Of a stretch of 64,000 nucleotides of DNA, positions 46,285 through 58,251 are shown in pieces. The notes under the pieces are model-generated. The model was not told the DNA's origin. It was given only the letters and a program-made list of their open reading frames with translations, and ran no database searches. The position numbers and the translations under genes are program-made. This DNA is from Betaproteobacteria bacterium (GTDB lineage: Bacteria; Pseudomonadota; Gammaproteobacteria; Burkholderiales; Usitatibacteraceae). Positions within the stretch are counted from its first letter, which is position 1. Every line of letters begins with the position of its first letter. The stretch covers positions 1,674,001 to 1,738,000 of the forward strand of contig JADJSD010000001.1 of assembly GCA_016711875.1 (NCBI GenBank), read 5' to 3'.

Positions 46285-47552
46285 CTACAACACCAGGATC
46301 ACGCGGAAGTCGTTCACGTTGGTGAGCGTGGGTCCGGTGGTCACCAGGTCGCCCAGCGGAGAGAAGAAGCCGAAGCAGTCGTTGTCGGCGAGGCGTGACT
46401 TGGGATCCAGGCCGGCGGCACGCGCGCGGGCGATGGTGTCGGGAGTCGCGATGGCCCCGGCGTTCGTCTCCGCGCCGTCGATGCCGTCGGTGTCGGCCGC
46501 GAGCGCCCAGGTGTCCGGCAGGCCGTCCAGGTCGATGGCGAGCGACAGCAGGAATTCGCTGCAGCGCCCGCCCTTTCCCGAGCCCCGGATCGTGACCGTG
46601 GTCTCGCCGCCGGAGACGATGGCCGCCGGCGCAGGCCACGGATGGCCGTTCTGGCGAATCTCCCGGGCAATGGAAGCGTGTACGCCGGCGACGTCGCGCG
46701 ACTCGCCGGTGACGCTGTCTCCCAGCACCAGCGCCTTCACCCCGTGCTTCGCGAGAAAATCCGAGGCCGCCTGGAGGCTGCGGCGGGCGGTGGCGATCAC
46801 GCGTACCTCCGTGCGGTCGAATCCGGGATCACCGGGCTTCGCCGATTCCGGAACCTCGCCCCGGGCGCCCTTCGAGAGATGGTCCGCGACGCTGGGAGGC
46901 GGCTGGACGCCGAATCGCGACACGATGTCGAGGCAATCCCGGTAGGTCGTCGGGTCCGGCGAACACGGGCCGGAGGCGATGTGCGTCGGGTCGTCGCCCG
47001 TCACGTCGGAAATCACCAGCGCATGCACGCGCGCCCGCGAGGCGAGCGCGAGACGTCCGCCCTGGATGCGCGACAAGTGCTTCCTCAGCGTGTTCATGTC
47101 CTGGATCGGTGCGCCGGAGGCAAGGAGCGAGCGCGTGAGCGCTTTCAGGTCCGCCATGGACACGCCCTCGACCGGCAACGACAGCAAGGCGGACCCGCCG
47201 CCGGAAACGAGCACGAGCATCAGGTCGTCCTCGCCGAGCGCGCCGGCGCGCGCCAGGATCTCGGCGGCCGCCTGCTCGCCCGCCTCGTCTGGAACCGGAT
47301 GCCCGGCCTCCACGACGCGAATGCGCCGGGTCGGCAGGCCATGGCCATGGCGCGTGATGACCACGCCCTCGAGGGGGGCGGCGACCGGCCAGTGAGCCTC
47401 GACCGCGGCCGCCATGGACGCGGCGGCCTTGCCCGCCCCGACGACCAGCGTGCGTCCCTTGGGCGGGACCGGCAGGTGGGCAGGGACGATGACGCGCGGA
47501 TCGGCCTCGGCGATCGCCGCGCGCAGGCATCCGATGAGCAATTCGCGCGGGC

Positions 47553-47556
<4 letters not shown>
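46285..47556 (-). CDS. Glycerate kinase of the MOFRL/DUF4147 family
   Basis: Probably phosphorylates D-glycerate, feeding 2-phosphoglycerate or a related product to glycolysis; homologues include TtuD/GckA. The 423-residue product has the N-terminal DUF4147 domain (VVGAGKAAASMAAAVE, VSGGGSALLSLPVEGVS, NTLRKHLSRIQGGRLA, VISDVTGDDPTHIASGPCSPD) and the C-terminal MOFRL domain (GGETTVTIRGSGKGGRCSEFLLSLA, AADTDGIDGAETNAGA, TGPTLTNVNDFRVILVL). Its ATG overlaps the uvrA TGA by 4 nt, so it is coupled to uvrA. Much longer frames reaching further upstream lie inside uvrA and are shadows. Confidence 0.92.
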
Positions 47557-50399
<2,843 letters not shown>

Positions 50400-50483
50400 G
50401 CCCGGGGTGTCGCGTCCTTCTCGGCTGGCCCCGCGCACCTCCCGCGGCGAGGGCCGGCGCGGGTCAGGGACGCGAAGGGCAAT

Positions 50484-50500
50484 CTGCTAATATACCGCAG
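50484..50500. promoter_or_regulatory. LexA-box-like palindrome between uvrA and the MFS-ssb genes
   Basis: CTGCTAATATACCGCAG reads CTG-N11-CAG. The E. coli SOS box is CTG-N10-CAG with an AT-rich centre. The element also overlaps TAATAT, a possible -10 for rightward transcription, and its position in a divergent uvrA/ssb region is where E. coli has a real LexA site. The spacing is one base too long, so this is tentative. Confidence 0.35.
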
Positions 50501-50547
50501 CGTTCAATCCCGTTCGAATCCCCCCCGTGGCCCCATCCTCGGCCCGC

Positions 50548-51765
50548 ATGAGCGCCCTCGAGTTGCGGGCGAGCCTCGCGCTCGCCTCGATCTTCGGGCT
50601 TCGCCTTTTCGGGCTCTTCATCATCCTGCCGGTGTTCGCCCTCTACGCCGAGGCGCTGCCGGGCTGGAACCTGACGCTGGTGGGCATCGCCCTGGGCGCG
50701 TACGGGCTCACCCAGGCCCTGTTGCAGATCCCCTTCGGCTGGGCCTCGGACCGGCTGGGCAGGAAGCCCGTGATGGTGTTCGGACTCCTCGTCTTCGCCA
50801 CCGGCAGCGTGGTGTGTGCCGTCGCCGAGGCTCCCTGGGCACTCATCGCCGGCCGGACGATCCAGGGCGCCGGCGCGATCTCGGGAGTCGCCATCGCCAT
50901 GACCGCCGACCTCACCCGCCCCAGCCAGCGCACGAAGGCGATGGCCATCATCGGTTCGACCATCGGTGTCGTCATCGCCGCTTCCTTCATGGTCGCGCCG
51001 GCGCTCAAGGATGCCGTGGGGGTGCCCGGAATATTCGCCGCCACGGCGGCCATGGCCCTCGCCGCGATCGCGGTCGTCGCCTGGGCGGTGCCCGCGCTGC
51101 CGGCGCAGCCGGCCATCCGGGAGCGGGTGCCCTTTTCGCGGGTCCTGGGGGATCCGGAACTGCTTCGGCTCTACCTCGGGATCTTCGCCCTCCATGCGAT
51201 CCTCATGGCGCTTTTCCTGGTGGTGCCGCTCGCTCTCGTGCGCGCCGGGTTGCCCGTGGCCTCGCATTCGCTGTTTTACCTGGCTGTCGTCGGTGCCGGG
51301 TTCGTCTTCATGCTGCCTTTCGTCGCCTCGCGTCGATTCGCGGCGCACGAACGCGCGGTATTCCTCGGTTCGGTCGCGGTTATGGGCGCGGGCCTTGCGG
51401 TCACCGCCACCGGACTGGGCAGCCTGACGGTCCTCTCGACCGGCCTTGTCATCTTTTTCGCCGCCTTCAACGTTCTTGAGGCAAAGTTGCCTGCGCTCGT
51501 CTCGAAAGCGGCGCCGGGGGCCGCGCGGGGCGCGGCCGGAGGCGTGTACTCGAGCGTGCAATTTCTCGGCATCTTCGCCGGCGGGGCCGCTGGCGGCGCG
51601 ACCGCGCAGCATGCCGGCCCCGGCGCGTTGCTTGCAGCCTGCTTCACCCTCACGGCCCTCTGGTTCGTCTCGGCCTGGCCCATGGGCCGGATGGGGCGCG
51701 AAGGGGAGCACGAACATGAAGACAATATCGGGGAACCTCGCGAACCCCGCGCAATCAACCCCTGA
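50548..51765 (+). CDS. MFS transporter (YajR-like drug/solute antiporter family)
   Basis: A twelve-helix major-facilitator transporter of unknown substrate. From the ATG chosen it has about 405 residues, beginning MSALELRASLALASIFGLRLFGLFIILPVF; a GTG seven codons earlier is also possible. The MFS motif A is clear in GWASDRLGRKPVMVFGLL (between helices 2 and 3), and motif C-like GSTIGVVIAASFMVAPALK follows. A hydrophilic tail (GREGEHEHEDNIG) ends it. It lies 15 nt upstream of ssb, in the same direction. Confidence 0.9.
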   Translation: MSALELRASLALASIFGLRLFGLFIILPVFALYAEALPGWNLTLVGIALGAYGLTQALLQIPFGWASDRLGRKPVMVFGLLVFATGSVVCAVAEAPWALIAGRTIQGAGAISGVAIAMTADLTRPSQRTKAMAIIGSTIGVVIAASFMVAPALKDAVGVPGIFAATAAMALAAIAVVAWAVPALPAQPAIRERVPFSRVLGDPELLRLYLGIFALHAILMALFLVVPLALVRAGLPVASHSLFYLAVVGAGFVFMLPFVASRRFAAHERAVFLGSVAVMGAGLAVTATGLGSLTVLSTGLVIFFAAFNVLEAKLPALVSKAAPGAARGAAGGVYSSVQFLGIFAGGAAGGATAQHAGPGALLAACFTLTALWFVSAWPMGRMGREGEHEHEDNIGEPREPRAINP

Positions 51766-51780
51766 CAACGGGAGAGGTCC

Positions 51781-52245
51781 ATGGCATCGGTCAACAAAGT
51801 CATCCTGATTGGCAATCTCGGGCGGGACCCCGAGGTGCGCTACATGCCCGACGGCGGCGCGATCACGAACATCAGCATCGCGACCACCGAGAACTGGAAG
51901 GACAAGAACGGCGAGAAGCAGGAGAAGACCGAATGGCACCGCGTGGCCTTCTTCGGCAAGCTCGCCGAGATCGCCGGCGAGTACCTGAAGAAGGGCAGCC
52001 AGGTCTACGTCGAGGGCCGCCTGCAGACGCGCAAGTGGCAGGACAAGGACGGCAACGACAAGTACACCACCGAGATCGTCGCCGACCGCATGCAGATGCT
52101 GGGCTCGCGCCAGGGCATGGGTGGCGGCGGGGCCGAGCGCGAGGCGCCGGATCGCGGCGAGGCGGCTCGCCCGGCCGGCAAGCCTGCGGGCGCCAAGCCT
52201 GCAGGCACCAAGTTCGACGATTTCGAGGACGACATCCCGTTCTGA
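51781..52245 (+). CDS. ssb: Single-stranded DNA-binding protein
   Basis: Binds ssDNA as a tetramer in replication, recombination and repair. The OB domain (residues 1-110) has MASVNKVILIGNLGRDPEVRYMPDG, EKTEWHRVAFFGKLAEIAGEYLKKG and YVEGRLQTRKW. A Gly/Ala/Pro-rich linker leads to the partner-binding acidic tip DDFEDDIPF. Length is 154. Together with the divergent uvrA it gives the common uvrA/ssb repair neighbourhood. Confidence 0.97.
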   Translation: MASVNKVILIGNLGRDPEVRYMPDGGAITNISIATTENWKDKNGEKQEKTEWHRVAFFGKLAEIAGEYLKKGSQVYVEGRLQTRKWQDKDGNDKYTTEIVADRMQMLGSRQGMGGGGAEREAPDRGEAARPAGKPAGAKPAGTKFDDFEDDIPF

Positions 52246-52285
52246 TGCACTGTCCCCTGCCGACCTTCCCTTTCCGGAGCCCGAA

Positions 52286-53155
52286 ATGAAGCGAGTCCTC
52301 CTCTTCCTGCTCACGAACGTCGCCGTGATGGTGGTGCTGTCCATCACGCTGTCGGTCCTCGGGGTGAACCGGTTTCTCACCCAGGAAGGCCTCAACCTCG
52401 GGATGCTGCTCGTCTTCTCGGCGGTCGTGGGCTTCACCGGCTCGTTCATCTCGCTGCTGATGTCGAAGCCCGTGGCCAAGTGGTCCACGGGCGCGCACGT
52501 GATCGACAATCCGCAAGGCGGGGACGAGCTCTGGCTCGTGAACACGGTGAAGAAGCTCGCGGAAAAGGCCGGCATCGGCATGCCGGAAGTGGCGGTCTAC
52601 GAAGGCGAGCCCAACGCGTTCGCCACGGGCGCCTTCCGCAATTCCGCGCTCGTGGCCGTCTCGACCGGGCTGCTCCAGTCGATGACGAAGGAAGAGGTCG
52701 AGGCGGTTCTCGCCCACGAAGTCGCGCACGTCGCCAACGGCGACATGGTCACGCTCACGCTCATCCAGGGCGTGGTCAACACGTTCGTGGTGTTCCTGGC
52801 GCGCATCGTCGGTTACTTCGTCGACAAGACCATCTTCAAGACCGAACGCGGCACGGGCCCAGGCTATTTCATCACCGTCGTGGTCTGCGAGATCGTGTTC
52901 GGCATTCTCGCCTCCGTCATCGTGATGTGGTTCTCGCGCCATCGGGAATTCCGCGCCGACGCCGGCGCAGCCGCCTACCTGGGCACGCCGCGCCCGATGG
53001 TCTCCGCGCTGCGCCGCCTGGGCGGGCTCGAACCCGGCGAGCTGCCTAAGTCCTTCCAGGCCTCGGGCATCTCCGACAAGGCCGGCTTCATGGCCCTCTT
53101 CTCCAGCCACCCCCCGATCGAGGCGCGAATCGCGGCCCTCGAATCGCGCCCTTGA
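52286..53155 (+). CDS. htpX: Membrane zinc protease HtpX
   Basis: An M48 metalloprotease that degrades misfolded membrane proteins with FtsH. The 289-residue product has two N-terminal helices (MKRVLLFLLTNVAVMVVLSITL and another at about 35-55). The zinc site is HEVAH near residue 143 with a downstream glutamate in SRHREFRADAGAAAY. Two further helices lie between. The ATG has a CGGAG ribosome-binding site. The longer upstream frame lies in ssb. Confidence 0.95.
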   Translation: MKRVLLFLLTNVAVMVVLSITLSVLGVNRFLTQEGLNLGMLLVFSAVVGFTGSFISLLMSKPVAKWSTGAHVIDNPQGGDELWLVNTVKKLAEKAGIGMPEVAVYEGEPNAFATGAFRNSALVAVSTGLLQSMTKEEVEAVLAHEVAHVANGDMVTLTLIQGVVNTFVVFLARIVGYFVDKTIFKTERGTGPGYFITVVVCEIVFGILASVIVMWFSRHREFRADAGAAAYLGTPRPMVSALRRLGGLEPGELPKSFQASGISDKAGFMALFSSHPPIEARIAALESRP

Positions 53156-53200
53156 GTCCGGGGCGCGGCGCGGCACGCCCCGCCCGGGCGTAGGGCCGCC

Positions 53201-54334
53201 GTGCGCCTCGCCGTCCTCATCGCGCTCACGGTCTGCGCGCACACGGCGTTCAACGGCAGCCGCGTCACCGTCTCGCTCTTCGCGCTGAACCTCGGCGCGA
53301 CGCCCCTCACGGTCGGGGCCATCGTGTCCCTCTATTCCCTGCTGCCGATGTTCCTGTCGGTGTACTCCGGCCGGATGATCGACCGGGTGGGCACGGCCCT
53401 GCCGATGCGCGTCGCCACGGTCGCGCTCGTGGCCGGCGTGGGCCTTCCGGCCCTCTGGCCCGGCCTCGCCTCGCTCTACGTCGCCGCCACGGTCATCGGC
53501 CTCGCATTCATGGTCTTCCACATCGGCGTGCAGAACGCAGTGGGCGCGATGAGCCCACCGGGCGAGCGCGCGGTGAACTACAGCTGGCTCGCGCTGGGCT
53601 TCTCGATCTCCGGCTTCATCGGGCCCACGCTCTCGGGCGTCGTCATCGACGGCGCGGGCCACCGGTGGACGTTCGCGATGCTCGCGGCCATCGGCCTCGT
53701 GCCCCTCGTCGCGATCGCCTTCCTCCACCCGAAGTTGCCGCGCGGGGAATCCGAGGCCGAGCACCGCGGCGGCCTGAAGCAACTGCTCGCGAAGCCGGAG
53801 CTCCGCCGCGTCTTCCTCGTGACGGGCGTCCTCGCGATGGCCTGGGACCTCTTCGTCTTCGTGATGCCCATCTACGGCACGTCGATCGGGCTGTCGGCTT
53901 CCACCATCGGCGCCGTGCTGGGGTCGTTCGCAGCGGCGACCTTCGCCATTCGCCTCGCCCTGCCCTGGCTCGCGCGGCGCCTCTCGGAGTGGCAGCTCAT
54001 CACGTCGACGCTCTTCATCGCCTGCGCGGCTTACCTCCTGTTTCCGATGGTGCGCACCGTGCCCTTCATCGCCTCCATGGCCTTCCTCCTGGGCCTGGGC
54101 CTGGGCGCCTCGCAGCCGAGCCTCATTTCCCTCATCCAGCACTCGACGCCCGAGGGTAGGCTCGGCGAGGCGCTCGGTGTTCGCACCATGGTCCTCAACG
54201 TGAGCCATACGCTGCTGCCGCTCTTCTTCGGTGGCATCGGCACGGCGCTCGGCATGGGACCGGTCTTCTGGTCGATGGCGGCCTGCCTCGGGGCCGGCGG
54301 CCTCTTCGCGAACCGGCGCCGCGCCGCCGGCTGA
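53201..54334 (+). CDS. MFS transporter, substrate unknown
   Basis: A second major-facilitator protein of 377 residues with about eleven to twelve helices, starting at GTG (MRLAVLIALTVCAHTAFNGSRVTVSLFAL). A motif-A-like loop SGRMIDRVGTALPMR follows the second helix. It is not closely similar to the transporter upstream of ssb. Helix content and the lack of other domains suggest a sugar- or drug-type exporter, but nothing in the sequence fixes the substrate. The neighbouring fmdB gene has its own promoter. Confidence 0.85.
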   Translation: MRLAVLIALTVCAHTAFNGSRVTVSLFALNLGATPLTVGAIVSLYSLLPMFLSVYSGRMIDRVGTALPMRVATVALVAGVGLPALWPGLASLYVAATVIGLAFMVFHIGVQNAVGAMSPPGERAVNYSWLALGFSISGFIGPTLSGVVIDGAGHRWTFAMLAAIGLVPLVAIAFLHPKLPRGESEAEHRGGLKQLLAKPELRRVFLVTGVLAMAWDLFVFVMPIYGTSIGLSASTIGAVLGSFAAATFAIRLALPWLARRLSEWQLITSTLFIACAAYLLFPMVRTVPFIASMAFLLGLGLGASQPSLISLIQHSTPEGRLGEALGVRTMVLNVSHTLLPLFFGGIGTALGMGPVFWSMAACLGAGGLFANRRRAAG

Positions 54335-54364
54335 GGCCCGGGCGCTGGAAGCGCCAAGTGCTTG

Positions 54365-54373
54365 TGTTAAAAT
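54365..54373 (+). promoter_or_regulatory. Extended -10 promoter for the fmdB-DUF502 genes
   Basis: TGTTAAAAT contains TG, one base, then TAAAAT (5 of 6), an extended -10 element. The surrounding 20 bases are strikingly AT-rich for this genome. The start codon of the zinc-ribbon gene is 30 nt downstream. A weak CTGGAA lies 17 nt upstream as a possible -35. Confidence 0.6.
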
Positions 54374-54402
54374 AGATATTTTTCCGAATTCACGAGGCGC
54401 CC

Positions 54403-54705
54403 ATGCCGATCTACGAGTATCGGTGCTCCAGCTGCGGGCACCAGCAGGAATACCTGCAGAAACTGAGCGATCCGCCCAAGACGCACTGCCCGCAGTGCGA
54501 CAAGGACACGCTCGGCAAGATGCTGACCGCGGCCGGCTTCCAGTTGAAGGGAAGCGGCTGGTACGCGACCGACTTCAAGGGCGGCGCGAAGCCTGCGGCC
54601 AAGACCGAAGGCGGGGAGTCCAAGCCCGCGGTCGAAAAGAAAGGCGAGGGCGCTGCGAGCGCTGCGCCGGCCTGCGGCACGGGCGCCTGCCCGGCCTGCC
54701 AGTAG
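54403..54705 (+). CDS. FmdB-family zinc-ribbon protein
   Basis: A 100-residue small regulatory-type protein. The N-terminal zinc ribbon has two CxxC knuckles, CSSCGH and CPQCDKD (MPIYEYRCSSCGHQQEYLQKL onward). A low-complexity Lys/Ala/Glu tail contains a final cysteine cluster, ACGTGACPACQ, which is unusual and could form a second metal site. FmdB proteins were linked to formamidase regulation in one organism, but general function is unknown. It precedes DUF502 and aspS, a conserved pairing in beta- and gammaproteobacteria. Confidence 0.88.
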   Translation: MPIYEYRCSSCGHQQEYLQKLSDPPKTHCPQCDKDTLGKMLTAAGFQLKGSGWYATDFKGGAKPAAKTEGGESKPAVEKKGEGAASAAPACGTGACPACQ

Positions 54706-54751
54706 GCGGCGCTTGGGTGCGCGCGGCGAAGCGGGTCGCAAGTCGGGCATG

Positions 54752-55417
54752 ATGGCCACCCTTCGCCGCTACCTGATCGCGGGCCTCGTCGTCTGGGTTC
54801 CGCTCGCGATCACGATCTGGGTCCTCTCGCTCCTCGTGGAGCTGATGGACCAGTCGCTGCTCATCGTGCCGCCGCAGTTCCGCAGCGACGCATTGCTCGG
54901 CTTCCACCTGCCGGGGCTGGGCATCGTGCTTACGCTCGCGATCCTGCTCTTCACGGGCGCGGTCGCGGCCAACTTCTTCGGCAAGCGCCTCCTGCTCTTC
55001 TGGGAAAGCCTGCTCGGGCGCATCCCCATCGTCCGATCGATCTACGGCGGCGTGAAGCAGATCAGCGACACGCTCTTCTCGCCCGACGGCAAGGCGTTTC
55101 GTCGCGCGGTGCTCATCCGTTACCCGCAGGCGGGCACCTGGACGGTCGCGCTCGTCACCGGATCGCCCGAGCATGAGGTCACGGATCACCTCGGCTTCGA
55201 CCAGGTCTCGGTCTTCGTGCCCACCACGCCGAACATCACGGCGGGGTTCTTCCTCATCGTGCCCAGGACCGACACGATCGAACTCCAGATGAGCGTCGAC
55301 CAAGCGCTCAAGTACATCATCTCGATGGGCGTGGCCGAGCCGCCGCGCCCGCCGGGGCGGCCCGAGAGGCATCCCTCCGGGACCGACCCCAACCCCATGC
55401 CGTCGCCGAAAACGTAG
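54752..55417 (+). CDS. DUF502 family membrane protein
   Basis: A 221-residue inner-membrane protein of unknown function. Two N-terminal helices (about residues 7-29 and 51-75) are followed by the conserved GRIPIVRSIYGGVKQISDTLFS and VLIRYPQAGTWTVALVTG, and VFVPTTPNITAGFFLIVPRTD. A Pro-rich tail ends it. Two adjacent ATG codons exist and the second is preferred. The 118 nt between it and aspS show no clear promoter. Confidence 0.88.
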   Translation: MATLRRYLIAGLVVWVPLAITIWVLSLLVELMDQSLLIVPPQFRSDALLGFHLPGLGIVLTLAILLFTGAVAANFFGKRLLLFWESLLGRIPIVRSIYGGVKQISDTLFSPDGKAFRRAVLIRYPQAGTWTVALVTGSPEHEVTDHLGFDQVSVFVPTTPNITAGFFLIVPRTDTIELQMSVDQALKYIISMGVAEPPRPPGRPERHPSGTDPNPMPSPKT

Positions 55418-55535
55418 GCGGCGGCACCCCGCGGAACCGCGACACCGCCCGACCGGCCACGAGACCGGCGCGGGCCCCGAACTTCACGATGCCGGCAGCC
55501 CCTCGGGGGGCGCCGGCGAGCCCGACGGAACGACC

Positions 55536-57317
55536 ATGAGAACCGAATACTGCGGATTGACCGACGCCCGATTCCTCGGGCAGACCGTGACCCTCTACGG
55601 CTGGGCGCACCGGCGTCGCGACCACGGCGGCGTCATCTTCATCGACCTTCGCGACCGCGAGGGCCTCGTCCAGGTCGTGAGCGACCCGGACCGCGAGGAC
55701 ACCTTCGCGAACGCCGATCGCGTGCGCAACGAATTCGTCCTGCGCGTGACGGGGCTGGTGCGCCGGCGCCCCGAGGGAACGGTGAACCCGGGCCTGAAGA
55801 GCGGCGAGATCGAGGTCCTCGCCCACGAGCTCGAGATCCTGAACCCGGCGGTGACGCCGCCGTTCATGGTGGACGACGAGTTCGTCTCGGAGGAGGTGCG
55901 TCTTCGCTACCGCTACCTCGACCTGCGGCGCGAGCCCATGCAGAAGGCGCTCATGCTGCGTCACCGGACCTCGCGCGCGGTGCGCGAGTACCTCGACGAT
56001 CACGGGTTCATCGACGTCGAGACGCCGGTGCTCTACAAGTCGACGCCCGAGGGCGCGCGCGAGTTCCTCGTGCCCTCGCGAATCCACGACGGCCAGTTCT
56101 ACGCGCTGCCGCAATCGCCCCAGCTTTTCAAGCAGCTCCTCATGATCGCGGGGTTCGATCGCTATTACCAGATCGTGAAGTGCTTCCGCGACGAGGACCT
56201 GCGCGCGGACCGCCAGCCCGAGTTCACGCAGATCGACGTCGAGACCTCGTTCCTCACGGAGCGCGAGATCCAGGACCTCATGGAAGGCCTCGTGCGCCAC
56301 GTGTTCAAGCGCGTGCTCGATGTGGACCTGCCGCCTTTCCCGCGCCTCGCCTACGCCGATGCCATGGCGAAGTACGGCAGCGACAAGCCGGACCTGCGCG
56401 TGAAGCTCGAGCTTACCGAACTCACGGACCTCATGAAGGACGTCGATTTCAAGGTGTTCCGCGCCGCGGCAGCGCTACCCGATGGCCGCGTGGCGGCGCT
56501 ACGCGTGCCCGGTGGCAATGGCGCCTTCACGCGCAAGGAACTCGACGACCTCGCGCCCTTCGTGGCCATCTACGGCGCCAAGGGCCTCGCGTACGTCCGC
56601 GTGAACGACCGCACGAAGCCGAACGAGGAGGGCCTGCAGTCGCCCATCGTGAAGTTCTTCAAGCCCGAACAGCTCGCGGCGATCCTGGAGCGCACCGGGG
56701 CACAGGACGGCGACGTGATCTTCTTCGGCGCCGACCGGCGCAAGATCGTGAACGACGCCATGGGCGCCCTTCGCGTGAAGGTGGGTCACGAGAAGGGACA
56801 CGCCGAAAGCGCCTGGCGCCCGTGCTGGGTGCTCGACTTCCCCGCGTACGAATACGACGAGGAGGCCAAGCGCTGGCTCGCCGCGCACCACCCGTTCACC
56901 AGCCCGAAGGACGAGCACGTCCCGCTCATGGCGACCGATCCGGGCAAGGTCCTTGCGAAGGCCTACGACATCGCCCTCAACGGTTGGGAGATCGGCGGCG
57001 GCTCCGTACGGATCCACCGCGCCGAGGTCCAGGCCCAGCAGTTCAAGACGCTCGGCATCGGCGACGAGGAGGCGCGGGCGAAGTTCGGCTTCCTGCTCGA
57101 TGCGCTGGCCTACGGGGCGCCGCCACACGGCGGCATCGCCTTCGGCTTCGACCGCCTGGTGGCGATGATGTCGGGCGTCGACCAGATCCGCGACGTGATC
57201 GCCTTCCCGAAGACGCAGCGCGGCCAGGACCTCATGGTCGAGGCACCCAGCGTGGTCACGGAAAAGCAGCTTCGCGAGCTGCACATCCGGCTGCGCAACA
57301 CGGTGCCGGCGGCCTGA
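55536..57317 (+). CDS. aspS: Aspartate-tRNA ligase
   Basis: Charges tRNA-Asp (and perhaps tRNA-Asn if a GatCAB pathway exists, which this window cannot show). The 593-residue class II synthetase has the OB anticodon domain (YGWAHRRRDHGGVIFIDLRD), motif 2 region FRDEDLRADRQPEFTQIDVETSF, the bacterial GAD insertion (about residues 290-400), and motif 3 GIAFGFDRLVAMMSG. The end, IAFPKTQRGQDLM, is also standard. Complete. Confidence 0.97.
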   Translation: MRTEYCGLTDARFLGQTVTLYGWAHRRRDHGGVIFIDLRDREGLVQVVSDPDREDTFANADRVRNEFVLRVTGLVRRRPEGTVNPGLKSGEIEVLAHELEILNPAVTPPFMVDDEFVSEEVRLRYRYLDLRREPMQKALMLRHRTSRAVREYLDDHGFIDVETPVLYKSTPEGAREFLVPSRIHDGQFYALPQSPQLFKQLLMIAGFDRYYQIVKCFRDEDLRADRQPEFTQIDVETSFLTEREIQDLMEGLVRHVFKRVLDVDLPPFPRLAYADAMAKYGSDKPDLRVKLELTELTDLMKDVDFKVFRAAAALPDGRVAALRVPGGNGAFTRKELDDLAPFVAIYGAKGLAYVRVNDRTKPNEEGLQSPIVKFFKPEQLAAILERTGAQDGDVIFFGADRRKIVNDAMGALRVKVGHEKGHAESAWRPCWVLDFPAYEYDEEAKRWLAAHHPFTSPKDEHVPLMATDPGKVLAKAYDIALNGWEIGGGSVRIHRAEVQAQQFKTLGIGDEEARAKFGFLLDALAYGAPPHGGIAFGFDRLVAMMSGVDQIRDVIAFPKTQRGQDLMVEAPSVVTEKQLRELHIRLRNTVPAA

Positions 57318-57324
57318 CGCGGTC

Positions 57325-58248
57325 ATGGGGATCGCCCTCATCGCCCACGGCGGGGCCGGCAAGTGGCGGCCCGGCTCCGATGACGACGCGCTCGCCGGCC
57401 TCACCGCGGCGGTCGAGGCCGGGCGGCGGATCCTCGCGGCCGGCGGCAGCAGCCTCGACGCCGTGTGCGCCACCGTGGTCGCGCTCGAGGACAACCCGAT
57501 ATACAACGCGGGAACCGGCGCCGTCCTCAATTTCGACGGCTTCTGCGAGCTCGATGCGTGCGTCATGGAAAGCCGCGAGGCGCGGGCGGGCGCCGTCTCG
57601 GGCCTGCAGCGCGCAAAGAACCCCATCCTCGTCGCCCGCAAGGTGATGGAGGAGACCGACCACGTCATGCTCACGGGCGACGGCGCGCAGCGCTTCGCCC
57701 GCGTGATGGGATTCCCGGACCACGACCCGATCACCCCCGAGCGTCGCGCCGACTGGTTCGACAAGCGCAACCGCCTCGACGAGGTGCTCGGCAAGCACGC
57801 GCTCAGGATGCGCCGGTTCCTGCAGGATCACCCGGAGTACGCGGGCGGCACCGTCGGCGCGGCCGCGGTCGATTCGCACGGCGTGCTCGCCGCCGCCACC
57901 TCCACAGGCGGGGTCACGCTGAAGATGGTGGGCCGCGTGGGCGATTCGCCCGTGCCCGGCGCGGGCAACTACGCCTGCGCCCGTGTCGCCGCTTCGGCCA
58001 CCGGCACCGGCGAGTTCGTGCTCCGGTCGCTGGCGACCCGCGCCGTCGCGGAGCGGGTCGAGCGCGGCGAGAGCCTCGCGGCCTCGATGGAAGCGGTGCT
58101 GGAGGGCCTGGGCCGCGACTACGATGCCGACGTGGGCCTCATCGCCGTGGACGCCACCGGCATGCCAGTCGCCCGCCATCGCACGCGCGACATGCCTCAT
58201 GCCTGGTTCTGCGGCGATGGCCCTGTCGCCGCCCGCATGCGGGCCTAG
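57325..58248 (+). CDS. Isoaspartyl peptidase / type III L-asparaginase
   Basis: An N-terminal-nucleophile hydrolase that removes isoaspartyl dipeptides and L-asparagine after autocleavage. The 307-residue precursor has IALIAHGGAGKW, YNAGTGAVLNFDGFCELDACVM, and the cleavage site GGTVGAAAVDSHG, making Thr176 the nucleophile. ATSTGGVTLKMVGRVGDSPVPGAGNYA forms the substrate pocket. A short gap follows aspS, and nudB begins 3 nt after the stop. It interrupts the aspS-nudB order often seen in relatives. Confidence 0.93.
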   Translation: MGIALIAHGGAGKWRPGSDDDALAGLTAAVEAGRRILAAGGSSLDAVCATVVALEDNPIYNAGTGAVLNFDGFCELDACVMESREARAGAVSGLQRAKNPILVARKVMEETDHVMLTGDGAQRFARVMGFPDHDPITPERRADWFDKRNRLDEVLGKHALRMRRFLQDHPEYAGGTVGAAAVDSHGVLAAATSTGGVTLKMVGRVGDSPVPGAGNYACARVAASATGTGEFVLRSLATRAVAERVERGESLAASMEAVLEGLGRDYDADVGLIAVDATGMPVARHRTRDMPHAWFCGDGPVAARMRA

Positions 58249-58251
58249 CGC

